Below are positions 50,501 to 61,044 of a DNA stretch of 64,000 nt, one piece after another. Made by a program: the position numbers and the translations under genes. Each line of letters begins with the position of its first letter. The stretch's first letter is position 1. The notes beneath the pieces are model-generated. The model had not been told where the DNA came from. It made no database searches and was given only the letters and a program-made list of their open reading frames with translations. The DNA is from Cadophora sp. MPI-SDFR-AT-0126 (lineage: Eukaryota > Ascomycota > Leotiomycetes > Helotiales > Ploettnerulaceae): NCBI GenBank assembly GCA_020747065.1, contig JAGMVK010000009.1, positions 2,170,001 to 2,234,000 of the forward strand. Reading direction: 5' to 3'.

Positions 50501-51007
50501 GCCATGCCCATCTTCGCTGTATCGTTTCAAATCTCCAAAAAGCGCAGTGGCGTTGTACTCGGGAATTCATAATACTGATCAAGATATATACTTCGACAGC
50601 AGACAGGAAAAAAAACACTTGAAGGTTGTGGCACGAGTTACAGTCCGTGCACCAAATAATTTTCGGGAATGAATTACAAGGAATGATTTCATTATTCCCA
50701 CATGACGTGAGTGCAACTGCACCTGGGAGTTCGAAGTCAAATGTATTGTGGCGATATCAGATTGTAGAGGTAGGGACAGGTGAGGGACGGGAAAACACTT
50801 CTTTCAAATAAAGGAATAGTATAAACCAGCGAGAAGTTGCGCGACCTCGTGTTGTATTATATTGCAGAGGATGAGATTTATTGTATTAATTTTCGTGCAG
50901 ATTAGACATGACGTGGATGCATTTAAATGAAAGAAATAAAGGAGGTTGGAGCGGCAGCCTGGTGTCGCGGCCTAAGGTGACCTCTCGGCCGAAAGAGTTT
51001 TTGACGC
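47511..51007. other. Intergenic between two U6 genes, no gene seen
   Basis: 3.5 kb with only short open frames without recognisable content. A GC-rich patch (about 50385-50450) is embedded in otherwise AT-leaning DNA. Confidence 0.5.
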
Positions 51008-51012
51008 TATAT
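51008..51012 (+). promoter_or_regulatory. TATA box of U6 gene
   Basis: TATAT in gacgctatatctagc, 30 bp before the inferred U6 5' end at 51038; Pol III-type spacing. Confidence 0.55.
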
Positions 51013-51037
51013 CTAGCCAACTAACCATTCTTTCTAC

Positions 51038-51190
51038 GTTCTTCGGAACATTTGGTCAATGTAAGCAGCACTCCCTTAAAACACTATAAAACATCACTAA
51101 CAAAATTTCAGTTGAAACGATACAGAGAAGATTAGCATGGCCCCTGCACTAAGGATGACACGCTCAATCAAAGAGAAGCTACCAATTTTT
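51038..51190 (+). ncRNA. U6 snRNA gene containing a spliceosomal-type intron
   Basis: Exon 1 (51038-51060) is the 5' stem-loop GTTC-TTCG-GAAC plus ATTTGGTCAAT. Exon 2 (51112 to about 51189) carries TTGAAACGATACAGAGAAGA, the AGC triad, GGCCCCTGCACTAAGGATGA and ends GAAGCTACCAATTTT. Between them is a 51-bp segment (51061-51111) beginning GTAAGC and ending TTTCAG with CACTAAC 12 bp before the acceptor, a perfect mRNA-type intron. It lies just upstream of the ACAGAGA box. Introns in U6 are known in some fungi (first found in fission yeast) and are explained by accidental splicing into U6 near the catalytic core. Probably the main functional U6 of this locus. Confidence 0.9.
51061..51111 (+). other. 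Intron inside U6 snRNA
   Basis: GTAAGC donor, CACTAAC branch site, TTTCAG acceptor, 51 bp: all within the size and consensus of the mRNA introns in this window. Removing it joins GGTCAAT to TTGAAACG, the standard U6 order. Confidence 0.85.
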
Positions 51191-51195
51191 TTTTT
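51186..51195 (+). terminator. Pol III terminator (T10) of U6
   Basis: Ten T residues directly after GAAGCTACCAA. Confidence 0.8.
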
Positions 51196-51326
51196 GTCAT
51201 GCCCTAATTTCGACAGTACTCTGTCGAGCTTTTTTTTGGCTTTTTATTTCACGTTTTCCCCCTTGGATTTGCCGAAAAATGAGACTGTGGCAAAGAATCA
51301 GCGCTGGTTCCACTACTAGCCGGCAA

Positions 51327-51740
51327 GTCGAAACGATATAGCCTATATTAGCATGGCGCCTGGGCGGCTGCACTAACGATCGAGTTGGGTGGCAGAAGTC
51401 TGTGCGCTACAGGCTGGTTCGCTTGAGTGAGGAACACCAATTCTTCAGCGATAGTTGGAACTTTTAAGTCCTAATAATACAATGAGAGGAGTTACTTGTG
51501 AATAGAAACTGTCTAAGGGAAACCTATAAGAGGCGGAGAATAAAGTTACTAATTGAGAAATTGGACTATAACATCGCGGCTCAATTCAAATCACCTTTCA
51601 ATGAATTCAAGCCTGTAGCGTACGGACTTATGCCACCCAGTTCGTAAGGATAAGCAAGTTACCTGCTGCGCTGCGTCCAAGCTCTAGAAGTACTGATTTA
51701 TATCCAGCACATTCGATCAAAGAGAAGCTATCAATTTTTT
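51327..51740 (+). pseudogene. U6 snRNA pseudogene split by an inserted inverted-repeat element
   Basis: The left part (51327-51375) reads GTCGAAACGATATAGCCTAT then ATTAGCATGGC and CTGCACTA: U6 with the ACAGAGA box destroyed (ATAGCCT) and a small extra insert. After the inserted element U6 resumes at TAAGGAT (51645-51651). About 60 bp of unrelated sequence follows, then the U6 3' end, ATCAAAGAGAAGCTATCAAT plus T6 (about 51716-51739). Loss of the catalytic box means it cannot function. It is the third U6 copy within 4.3 kb. Confidence 0.75.
51376..51644. mobile_element. 269-bp non-autonomous terminal-inverted-repeat element (MITE-like), TA target site
   Basis: The left end (51376-about 51416) and the right end (about 51605-51644) are imperfect inverted repeats of about 40 bp sharing TGGGTGGCA.AAGTC.GT and CGCTACAGGCT. 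TA flanks both sides (51374-51375 and 51645-51646) and lies exactly at the TA of the U6 sequence CACTAAGGAT, as expected for Tc1/mariner-type insertion. The interior has no ORF. Several differences between the arms are C/T or G/A changes, which would suit ageing by repeat-induced mutation. Confidence 0.75.
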
Positions 51741-51991
51741 ATAGGTATTTCTTTTCCCGCCCGGTATGTATTCGCCCTGACTGAATTTCCTTCTCGCGAA
51801 ATTTTTTCAGTAACGTCTATCGCAGCACTTATACCAAAAATGAATCGTTCAAAGAAATCTTTTAAATACTTGTAGAATTACAAGAATCGAAGGCCTTTAT
51901 CGCCTCGAAAAAACCTAGCCTTAAGTACTGTCTAGTATTTGTTACTTCGATTTAGTGACCTACTTTGTTATGTGTTTTATTTAGCTTTTTG
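51741..51991. other. AT-rich segment between U6 pseudogene and poly(A) tract
   Basis: No gene seen. It directly precedes a long A run and might be a retroposon relic; no open frame remains. Confidence 0.4.

Positions 51992-52030
<39 letters not shown>
51992..52030 (+). repeat. Poly(A) tract, 39 residues
   Basis: Uninterrupted run of 39 A, far longer than any other homopolymer in the window. It could be the tail of a retroposed sequence on the plus strand or a slippage-expanded tract. No clear target-site duplication was found. Confidence 0.9.
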
Positions 52031-52033
<3 letters not shown>

Positions 52034-53930
52034 TCCTTGTAAAATTTTCAGTGAAACATTACTAAATTTGTACTACGGATACAAACATGTGCAGCTGATT
52101 AGTAGCGGAATAGTTCGTCAACCAGTTCGTAGTTCTCATATAAGTCAATCAACTGAAGAATCAGCTTAGCTCGCTCTGCTGAGAAAAGCATGCAACTTGG
52201 GCGCATCAGTCAAGTAGCCGAAGCACCATTCAAACTACTTCACACATCCAGCCAACGCACTTCATTGACGCTATGGCAGCTCTCATCCGCTGGCCCCGGG
52301 CTTCGGATGTCCAGAATTATATCTCCTCCTTAGCAGGGGAAGAACGGTGGAAGGAAGGTCGGTGGTGGCGAGTCCCTGGCTTCACTAGTGCAATGACAAT
52401 TGTGCTACTATGGGCCAGCGATCATCACTCAGCTGGAGCCTCAGCCTTAAAGCTAATCTCGACCTCTTCATCTCAGACCCAATGCTCTGAGCCCAAACCC
52501 GTCTTCTGAAGCTAAAAGCATAGGGTGAATTTAGCCTCACGAACTACATCACAAAGCACATCAGAAAATCAAAGGAGAAAATTAAAATCCAATCCAATCT
52601 CTATGTGATCTTGTATCCCGCCTATCTTTGCATTTTTTTTTGAGATGTTTGGAAGCTGACAGCCTCCACTGGGGTTCAGTCGGGCCTGTAAATAGCTAAT
52701 GCCCTTGGTCGAGCCGAGGACCACTCCTTTTACGAGGTCGGCCGTACAGCACATAAGGATGATCACATGTCAGCCAGAGGCCCCTCAGCTAGAGCGGTAG
52801 TCTTGACCGACTCGGTCAGCTCATCTACAGAGGGCGGCCGCATGAAATGAACAGCCGAACCTCACGCAACGGCGCGGGGGTAACAGGTAAATAAACAAGA
52901 CCCGCACAATTCTACTGTGGAAAATCAATGCAATACTTTATCCACGACTTGCAATTGGCTTTCTGTTGCCCCGTGAACTGATTAGAAGCCGTTTGTGGCT
53001 TTTTAGACTTTCATACTCCATGTCAAGTCATTTCCTAGCGAATAACCTCCGCGCGTCACGGTCATTTCGGGGCAACAGGGCAGCAAAAGTGGTCAGAGTT
53101 TGGGTTTGTGTTTCATGTGTTCGCCCTGTTTACTTGATGATCTTTAATCAAGCTGAGTAAGGCGGATTTCAGCTGTGCAAAGAAAGCCTCGGGCTGACAC
53201 GAGTTGATGAAGGGGAAGGGCACATGATGTTGCCGACCGAGATGAAAAACGCCACTGTTGCTCCTCTGCTGCTACGGATTAACCTGAAAGGACACAATTC
53301 TCAGCACCTGATTTGCTGACTTGCTTCCCAGTGCTGTGCACCTTAGCTAGTAATTCATCCTCTTTATTTAGGGGCTATACCTCCGTACTTCAGTGATGGT
53401 AGGGTCTTGGTGTGGCTTCCAAACTGATTTGAGAGACCGGAGCAAGCATGAAAGCGATGGTTTTGGGGTTAAGCTCTCAGGCATTCCATTCCAGAACCTT
53501 CACCTTGCTTTTCTACTGTGTTTGCTGTCACACGCTTCTTGAGGCTCGCCTAAGCTGTCGCTGGGAAGCAGGGCCATTGCGGACTTTTACCCACAAGTGA
53601 ATCGCAACACTCTTGCGCCACACACAGTAGCAAGGCTGAGATTACGACCATTATTTTATTGGCTGCACATCACCTAAGCCCTCCTCAAGGTTTGACGATA
53701 AGGGGAAGAGTTGTGATACCGTTGCTAGGTAACATCTAATCCCTGCTTGAAGGACTGCACAAACCCCTTGACGAATGCTTCCGTTCTGTCTGCCTGTTGC
53801 TGTGGAGATCAAACAGTTGTAGGAAGCCTTCCCAGTGCCCCAGGCGAGCTGTCTTCCATCTACTGTCATTCACTAGATCATACATTTCTCATACTCGCAT
53901 TCTCATTCCTGAGCTTGAACCACCCTCATC
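52031..53930. other. Intergenic, no gene established
   Basis: 1.9 kb. One ATG-started 78-codon frame (52273-52509) has no recognisable features. The right end is the promoter of the gene at 53931. Confidence 0.5.
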
Positions 53931-56057
53931 ATGTCTTCGGCTACTGCTGAATGCGAGCGCTGCCGAGATGGAGATTCGCATAATCATTGGGATCATCGGA
54001 CCAAGGAGACATTTCAATCGATATATGACAGAGTCAAGTTTCACGCCGAGAACAAACCGCGTGATTATGGGGCAGACTCCCAAAGTTGGCTCAAAGAACT
54101 CCGGGGAGTGATGCGAGAGCTGTTGACAAAGCACGTTGGTGAATCTCCCTACTCTGCGTACCATAAACTTATGTCTTACCAATCCGGTTCCTTTTCCAGA
54201 ACGCGCAATCGGTCGACAAATTGAGGAGACAAAAGCTATTTTCAGAAATTCAACTCTCTGTCCCCATTATGGTGACCCGGACGCGCCAAATTATTTCAGA
54301 TGGGCCTTAAATGGAAAATATTTGGGCTTCCCTAAAGTCAAGATGAGTTCGTGGAGCCAATCCGACATTCTGAGGTGTTTCAAGGCTCTCGAGAGTCACG
54401 AACTATACATCGAGGACTTGGAGGAAGAGCCAGTTTTAGATGAAGCACAACTTCAACTTGTAACAGCCGCGAGAAATGCGTTCACTCAGTATATCTGTAT
54501 GTCTCGGTAGCTGTTCATTCAACTGCAAATGGGTGCTGACAAAATCCGCAGCGGAATTTACAGGCAACCACGTAAATGATCTTCAGAAGTGTCTCGTCGG
54601 AGACGGCTCCGCGGGTCTTAAAGACTGGAAGTGGGATTTTGAATGGTTCGAAAAGTTTAACGAATTTCCACATCAGAGATTGCTGTGGAAATGGAAGGAC
54701 AAAGATTTGATAGCTTCAATGGAAGTATTGAAGAATGGATCATTGAAGCTCGTTCGAAATGAGGTGAGCTGGTCTGTAGACCTCCAAACAACCGGCCTTA
54801 ACCACTTTACAGAGGCTGCGATCAAGTTCAGCGTCAGCGTCTTGTGAGAAGATCGTCAAGAAAGAAACAAAAGCTGCGAATGCTGCACGACGGCGGCGGA
54901 AAACAATGGTTCTCAGTTCAGATGATGAAGACGACGAGGAAGATGGACCACATGACGATGACGAGCATGATGACGACTTCGACAGTGGAAGCACTGTGAT
55001 TGTGGACGAAGGCTCTAGCTCCGGCGAATTCGAAGGTTACCTGCCTATGACCCGCCAGTTGCTGAAATATCCTGCAAGGATTGCAAAGCTGGAAATAAAG
55101 GTGTCAAAGCTACAAACCCTGAACAGCACCCTACGGGACCGCAACAAAATTCTGAGCATGAAGATTGAAGATACAGAGAAAGAGCAGAGGTCGGATAAAC
55201 TTAATAATGTGCTCTTGTTGGAAAAAATCGAAGAAATGAGGGCGAAATGCAGTGATTTGGAGCAGAGAGACAAGGAAACGACAAGGAAATGTGCCGCTTT
55301 GGAACAGCAAAACACAGAAATGAAGACGAAATGCGACCGTTTGGCCCGGAAAAACGAAGAACTGAGCAGGAAATATGCTGTTTCCGTACAGAGACAAGAA
55401 GAGGTTACAGCATTGGCTTTTAATGCCATCAGTGAGGAGGCGGAAAGATTGGCACAGTGTGCTACCTTAAATGACCAGCTCAGAGAAGACATCAAGACGA
55501 ATAACCTGTTGAAAGGCCTAGGGGGCCTGCTGCCACGCAGCGAAAGAAGTCAGTCTCCTGTTCTCGAAGCATCAAACAGGCCAACCAAGATACCAGATCC
55601 GACCGCACAACAAGAATCCCCACGCAAAACTCACGCCCGACCTTCCAATACTCTGGCGGCTTCGAAGATCAGCCAAAATTTAGGACTACTTGCGCGCAAC
55701 CGACTCTTGCAGCCTACTTCGAGTAAGCGGAGTCCGAGTAAGCAAAGTCCTACACGTCCTACACGTCCGGCACTTGGTCCGAAACCAAACAGCGCACATG
55801 TTTCGAAATTCAACTGCCAAACCCCTTCAAGCAATGGCCGAGAGGGCACAGGAACAATTGCAAAGAACACACCAGCTGCCCAGGGTAGTGAAAATATTGC
55901 CCACGGAGGCACGGAGTGGCTGCGGAAAGAATCACCAGATTGCAAATTCGTTAGGAGCAGGCTTGCCGATGACCAGGGTGGTCAAAACTTCTCCTTTAAA
56001 CGAGAACGTTCTGATGATGAAAGGCTCCAGACTACCTCCAAAAAAGCAAGGAATTAA
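53931..56057 (+). CDS. Unknown 653-aa protein with acidic patch, long coiled coil and basic tail
   Basis: Four exons: 53931-54138, 54200-54496, 54552-54763 and 54813-56057 (introns 61, 55 and 49 bp), 654 codons. The N-terminus (MSSATAECERCRDGDSHNHW) and the globular-looking first 240 residues match nothing I know. A very acidic Asp/Glu run follows (about 275-305). Then comes a coiled coil of roughly 130 residues (KLEIKVSKLQTLNSTLRDRN onward) with repeated KC..LE/KNEEL units. A Ser/Thr/Pro/Arg-rich tail ends in a likely nuclear signal (TTSKKARN). The layout suggests a nuclear scaffold or chromatin-associated protein, but no function is assigned. Probably lineage-restricted. Confidence 0.72.
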
Positions 56058-56760
56058 GGGTTTCTGTGTACGATTTTGACAGCTTGGATCCCACTGCTCA
56101 ATGGATGCCGAGACATCCAACTGACAGCGAAGTACCCACCTCTTCGCCCCTGCTCTTGCGTATACAATGTCAAGGTCTTTGATAGGTGCTCGTTACGACG
56201 TAATGCGATATTCTGCTTTGGGCATTCTCCTATCTGCACGTACCCGTGCCGCACATTGAAGTCACAAAATACCGGTTTATAGTTTGTTTCATCATTAATA
56301 TTCTTTGCATTCCTCTAAGTAATTGTTTTGCGCACCGTTCGTTCTCAACATTAGATTTCTTTAGGGCTCTGCTGTCTAGGCTCTATCCCTCTAGGCTTTG
56401 GTTTGTTTGACGGAATGAATACCTACTTTTCATCTCAATGTCTCGTCTTTCTCGCCTCGACATTTCGTTACCAACAACAATTCCCAGAGATATCCATTCT
56501 TGTCGCAGAGAATTTGACTCCAGCCTTGAATTAAGATCCTCCAGCTCCTCCCCAGCTAACGAAAGATAATGACCAAGAGTTGCCTATTCCACCGCCCTAC
56601 CACCTCCACTAGTAACCGAGGAACCGAAGCAAAACTTCAAATACAAACTATTACTAACAGTATTACAATCCGATTATAGATAACTTTTCGATTAACGGAT
56701 ACGGACAAACTCGCTTGAGAACTATGTCACGGAGACTTCAAAGCACAACATCATCTTAAG
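56058..56760. other. Intergenic, no gene seen
   Basis: 0.7 kb between two plus-strand unknown genes. Nothing recognised. Confidence 0.5.
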
Positions 56761-57580
56761 ATGATTAGTGCATTAGACTGCGTCGGATTATCATCCGCGG
56801 AAGAGCGCAAGAAGTTTGAAAGCCGCATCAAGAAGCTCACCAGGAGTGAGTCACCAAACGATTCTTTGGGGGAAGCGTCATTTGACATAGCGGAGCACGA
56901 TCCGGAGGTCCGTAGGCTCACTCTGGAATTTGAATCACTGGAGAAGGTGATGTTGATCACGACATAAAAACTGGACAGCTCATCTTTCGCAAAGAGCACA
57001 TCCGAAGTGTTTTTGAAGCTCGAAACCGACGGAAACGGGACGGACCATTACAGAAGCTCATCCAGAAGCTCTATCCGAAGACCAATGATGCCGTGAGTTA
57101 CGTTGATGCAGTCAAATCAGCAATGGAGCTCATTTCTTCAAGGGCGCCTTGCGTGTAGAATCCGACACGGAATCGTCTGATGATGATGAGGACAAACCAT
57201 CAGATATTGTCTGGCCTGGTGAGAAGCGCAAGGGCTGTTCATCGATCAGTCAGCCTGGTCTGAAACGACCTCAATACGATACGACTGGTGAGGTCGCAGC
57301 GGAGACGCAAAATACCACTGAGAACAGTGAAAATGAGGCTGATGAGGTGGCTGTGGATACTCATGATTCAGTGGAGAACAGTGAAAGTGAGGCTCGTGAG
57401 GTCACCGCGGAGACCCAAGACTCATTCGAGAGCAGTGAAAGTGACGTTAGCCAGCATCTGCAGCATTTGAACTTTCCCCATAGGTGTAACTGCTGCTTAG
57501 AGAGGTTTGCCACGAGGGGCGATATTTTCAAGCATCTCAAGGAAGGAAGTAGAAAGGCCCGAGCATATGCATGGTACTGA
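56761..57580 (+). CDS. Unknown acidic-repeat protein with C2H2-like tail; reading frame disturbed
   Basis: An ATG at 56761 opens MISALDCVGLSSAEERKKFE... and runs 62 codons to about 56946. Coding-like sequence then continues in another frame (LIFRKEHIRSVFEARNRRKR... to 57092). A standard intron 57093-57142 (GTGAGT..CAAG) leads to the last exon, 57143-57580. The first shift would need an intron of only 32 bp (56947-56978), too short for this genome, so a 1-bp frameshift is equally possible. The last exon has three imperfect repeats of about 20 residues (EVAAETQNTTENSENEAD type). It ends with CNCCLERFATRGDIFKHL, which resembles half of a zinc finger. Function unknown. Confidence 0.45.
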
Positions 57581-58599
57581 TAGACGAACCTAGCGACTTG
57601 AAGAGCTTGTGATCTTGGGGTTCTGTTGTTCTTTGCTTGGGATCCAGGAGATCATTTTAGTGTAGACTTCAGGCTATGAATTTGAACTTGACCCGATGTG
57701 GGCCCAATGTTCGTCTGTGAATACTATGATGAGCGACCGAAAAATGCGCGGGGGAACAAGGGTCTGTTTGTTAAGCCAGCCGTCACGTTTTCAAAACAGG
57801 TCTTGGCGCGAAGTTTCGAACATTCTGTGGCAGGTGGCGCACTGGAATGCCGTCACTCATCTCCATCTGAAGCATATCACTAACGCAACGGCGAGATGCG
57901 TGCCTCCTTGCGTGCCTACATCATATCTGCAGATCATGGCGACTTCCCCTGTTGGTTCTAACCTGGCTCTGGAGGCTAAGGCAATTCGTGACCGGTGAAG
58001 CGAGTTGGGTTTTGGTGGCAGCGAGTAGTCATCGACAGAGTCAGTGCCTATGGACTTGGTTCTAGCAGAGCCGGCTGATCAACTCTTAATAACAAAGTCT
58101 GTCCAAGCCCACTTTAGTACCTAGTCTTTCGGGAAGGTATTCCTGGAAGAGATTTCAGCCACGGGAGGGAGAAGCCAGCTCAATGACGAACCATTCTGTA
58201 CCCAGCGAGGCGGATAATAACAACTAATCTGGGGTAGTCGCGGCATCGATAGAGCTTTCGATGAACAGAGAACCCACCGTGACGGCAATGAGTGGGGTAA
58301 GGACCAAGTGAGGAGCTTTATGAAGCAAGCGGGGGTTCGAAGGAAGTAGCTGGGGCTGAAACAGACATGATTGTCGTCGAAAACCCGAGAGACAAGATGG
58401 ACGTGATGACAGACGTGAATACTGTTGACTGCTTAAGGGCGAATACAGTGAAGACGAGGAAGCGTGGAAGGCGAGGCAACAAGTGGTCGAAACGGAAGGC
58501 GGTATGACCAACAGATGGAAAACTGTAAGATAACGATGTTGCATTTGTGGAGTCTACAGAATCTTATCTACTTGCAAAATAACAATGAAATTGCGATAA
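57581..58599. other. Intergenic with possible coding debris
   Basis: A plus-strand frame at 57698-57883 contains protein-like GPMFVCEYYDERPKNARGNK without a proper start or family match; it may be a decayed exon. The rest shows nothing recognisable. Confidence 0.35.
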
Positions 58600-59290
58600 G
58601 TTCGGTCCAATCAAATGTACTCAACGCGTTCGGCTGATGTTGGATAGCTGTCGGCCAGCTCTCCCAAGCCATGACCCGAGCCTGCGAGGTTTGGAGAGTG
58701 ATGGGCAGCGATCTATTGAGGTATCTTTTTCGACGGGAGGTGTACCTGATGCACTCGTCCGCGGCCCATCTGAAGTCACAGTCAAGTTTGCCGTTGCTAT
58801 GACTTTGTCCCGTTACTCCATTGCCCACTCCCGAGCATTCCTCAAAGCAGAAGCACCTTCTCGAAAGGTCTCGACGGTGTCGGTCATAGCAAATGAGCGA
58901 AGTTGGCTCATGTAATATTTGGGCCCGTCCTCAGACCCTAAATCAGTAAGATGGGTCGTGTAAAGTTTGAGGTTACCGTCGTGGAAAGTTGAGGTGATAG
59001 TGACAGCTTTGTTATCCCGAACGGGGGCTGGCGAAATTGCTGCATAGACAACATAGCACGAGCTCCAAGAGCACCGTTATATCAAGCCTGGCGCTTAGCC
59101 ACTGCTACGCTAGTATCAGGTCCTTTCGCTTTTTTGAAGAAATTGGGCAGAGCACAGGCGCCTGCGTTTGACCTTTGTCAAGGCAGCACCTCAGAACATG
59201 TACCAACAGTGTCGGCAGGCTGCCAAGAATGGTAAGCTACTACGGCGCTTTGTAATCTTCCTTGTTGGCCTTCTCATCAAGAGCATCCAA
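58600..59290 (-). pseudogene. Decayed gene of a fungal DUF7924-like family
   Basis: Minus-strand reading gives LPNFFKKAKGPDTSVAVAKR, QA, stop, YNGALGARAMLSMQQF. After a frame change comes VTITSTFHDGNLKLYTTHLT, then GPKYYMSQLRSFAMTDTVET, FREGASALRNAREWAME, stop, RDKVIA. Order and wording match the C-terminal half of a common fungal repeat-associated family that I recall as DUF7924 (name from memory). At least three in-frame stops and one frameshift are visible and the N-terminal half is absent. It is therefore a 5'-truncated relic squeezed behind the folylpolyglutamate synthase gene. Confidence 0.6.
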
Positions 59291-59420
59291 TGTTGTTGTG
59301 TACGACCAGAAGCCAATCGTGATTGAATATGAATAATTTACGGAATGTTAGTTGTAATGGCCTATGAAAGTTATTGATGGATTGTGATCTTGTATTCATA
59401 CTTCCTAAAGTTGAGCGTAC

Positions 59421-61044
59421 TCAGGACGCATTAATACCACGTACATCAGATTTCAAATCATCATCCAGATCCAAAGTACACAATGCACCACTAACCAAAT
59501 GGAGACTTCCCGTTACCAACACCTGCGTTTTGATGTTCCCATCACTAATACTGCGAGCCCTATCCAATGCATCTTGAATAGTGCGCTCACAGAACACGAT
59601 AGATTTCGGATCTAAGGTCTTCCAAGTATCAACATTATCCTTTTGGCCATTCTCGGAAAATCGTTTCGTCAAATTTCTATCTGACATCAAGTCAGCTCTG
59701 CCTTACTTTCCAGTGGCTGACATTTACCGATTCTGGATTTCCCATCTTGTGTCTCATCGTAGGATGTGAAAATCACATAGTTCATCTGAACTCTGTGCAA
59801 CTGTAAAGACTCAGAAATACTACGAAGAAGCACAGAGGTGTCCCGTTTTGAGAAATGGCTGAAAATAAGAACGCGGATGGAATTAGGTATGCTTTAAGCA
59901 GAAACATCAGTCAAGTCGCTCCATTATGTAACAGGCGAATCAAGACTTACATGACTTTTGAAAACCAGTCCACTGTACATCGTAGACTTGATTCATTATG
60001 AGCACCATCAATATACCACTGGCAAAGTTCCTCGCTGATTTGCTGGTACCGCCCCGGCCATTTGAACCGTTCGATGCCTGCAATCACCGCCTCGTCCATC
60101 TTATCGAGAGATTTGGAAAATGTGGACATCAACCAAGAACGAAATACGGCTAAGGCTAAAGAGCAATTGATCCTCTGGGGTTTTGGAACGAGTGCGGCAC
60201 TCCGAGGAAGTGTGGCATTAATGTCAATGAATTCCAATAAAACACCTTTCCCGTGTGCTCTCCGTCGAAGAACCGAAGTAACTGCTGAATCTTGGATAGC
60301 AGAGAAAGCCGGAGCGCTTGCTTTAAAGATACCAGACTTGTGCCAGGCAATATCTTCGATGGCAGGGCCGAGTAAATGAACATGGTCTTCGGCAATCATT
60401 GTGATGCCCACCACTGTTGGTGATTTCATGACATTTGTCGCATCCCATTCCCCCCCGAGATGCGCCTCAAATATGGCTACATCTACCTTTTCTACGATAA
60501 AGACATGAAAGGCAAGGAGGGCCAGGAGCTGGAGGTACCTCGGAATGTCCAGTTCTGGAGTCGACTCATGAGGCAACTTGGCCCAAATATCAAAGAAATG
60601 AGTCGCAAAACATTCTTTTGATATTGGTACACCGTTTATCTGAATTCTTTCACGTATGTGTCTCATATGTGGTGAAGTGTAGAGCCCAACTTGTCGAGGA
60701 CATCCCGTGATCTTGCCATGTTCTATGAGAAAGGACGAGGTAAACGCACAAGTGCTGCCTTTCCCATTGGTACCTGCGACATGTATAGCGTTCAATCGAC
60801 GGAGGTCTTCATCCTAATTATTTGATATAAGTGATCTTTTCTACATAGAGCACAGTGGTGTTGATACCGAGTGACCAAGTAATGACAACCATTCCGGCAT
60901 GTCGTCAGAACCCCGCATATCCTTGAGGGCAGGTTTCGGGGACGTTTTCCTGCTATTTAAGCACTGTATGGCCTCCTATAACTCCTTAAAACTGCCGTGT
61001 AGATATGTATAGCTGCAATCGCTTACCTCGTATCTGCTCTCCAT
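59421..61044 (-). CDS. met7: Folylpolyglutamate synthase (470 aa)
   Basis: Five minus-strand exons: 61044-61027 (only six codons, MESRYE), 60975-60868, 60813-59951, 59891-59728 and 59680-59421 (introns 51, 54, 59 and 47 bp), 471 codons. The ATP loop is HVAGTNGKGSTCAF (GTNGKGS at 56-62). It is preceded by the family-typical MPEWLSLLGHS and followed by GLYTSPHMRHIRERIQING, the AHLGGEWDATNV substrate loop and IDGAHNESSL. The enzyme adds glutamates to folates in cytosol and mitochondria, needed for methionine and purine synthesis. The minute first exon is supported by consensus GTAAGC and TATAG sites. No mitochondrial presequence is seen with this start. Confidence 0.93.

Noticed and set aside
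52273..52509. 78-codon ATG-started frame
   Set aside because: Short, no features, isolated in repeat-rich DNA; could be real but I cannot support it.
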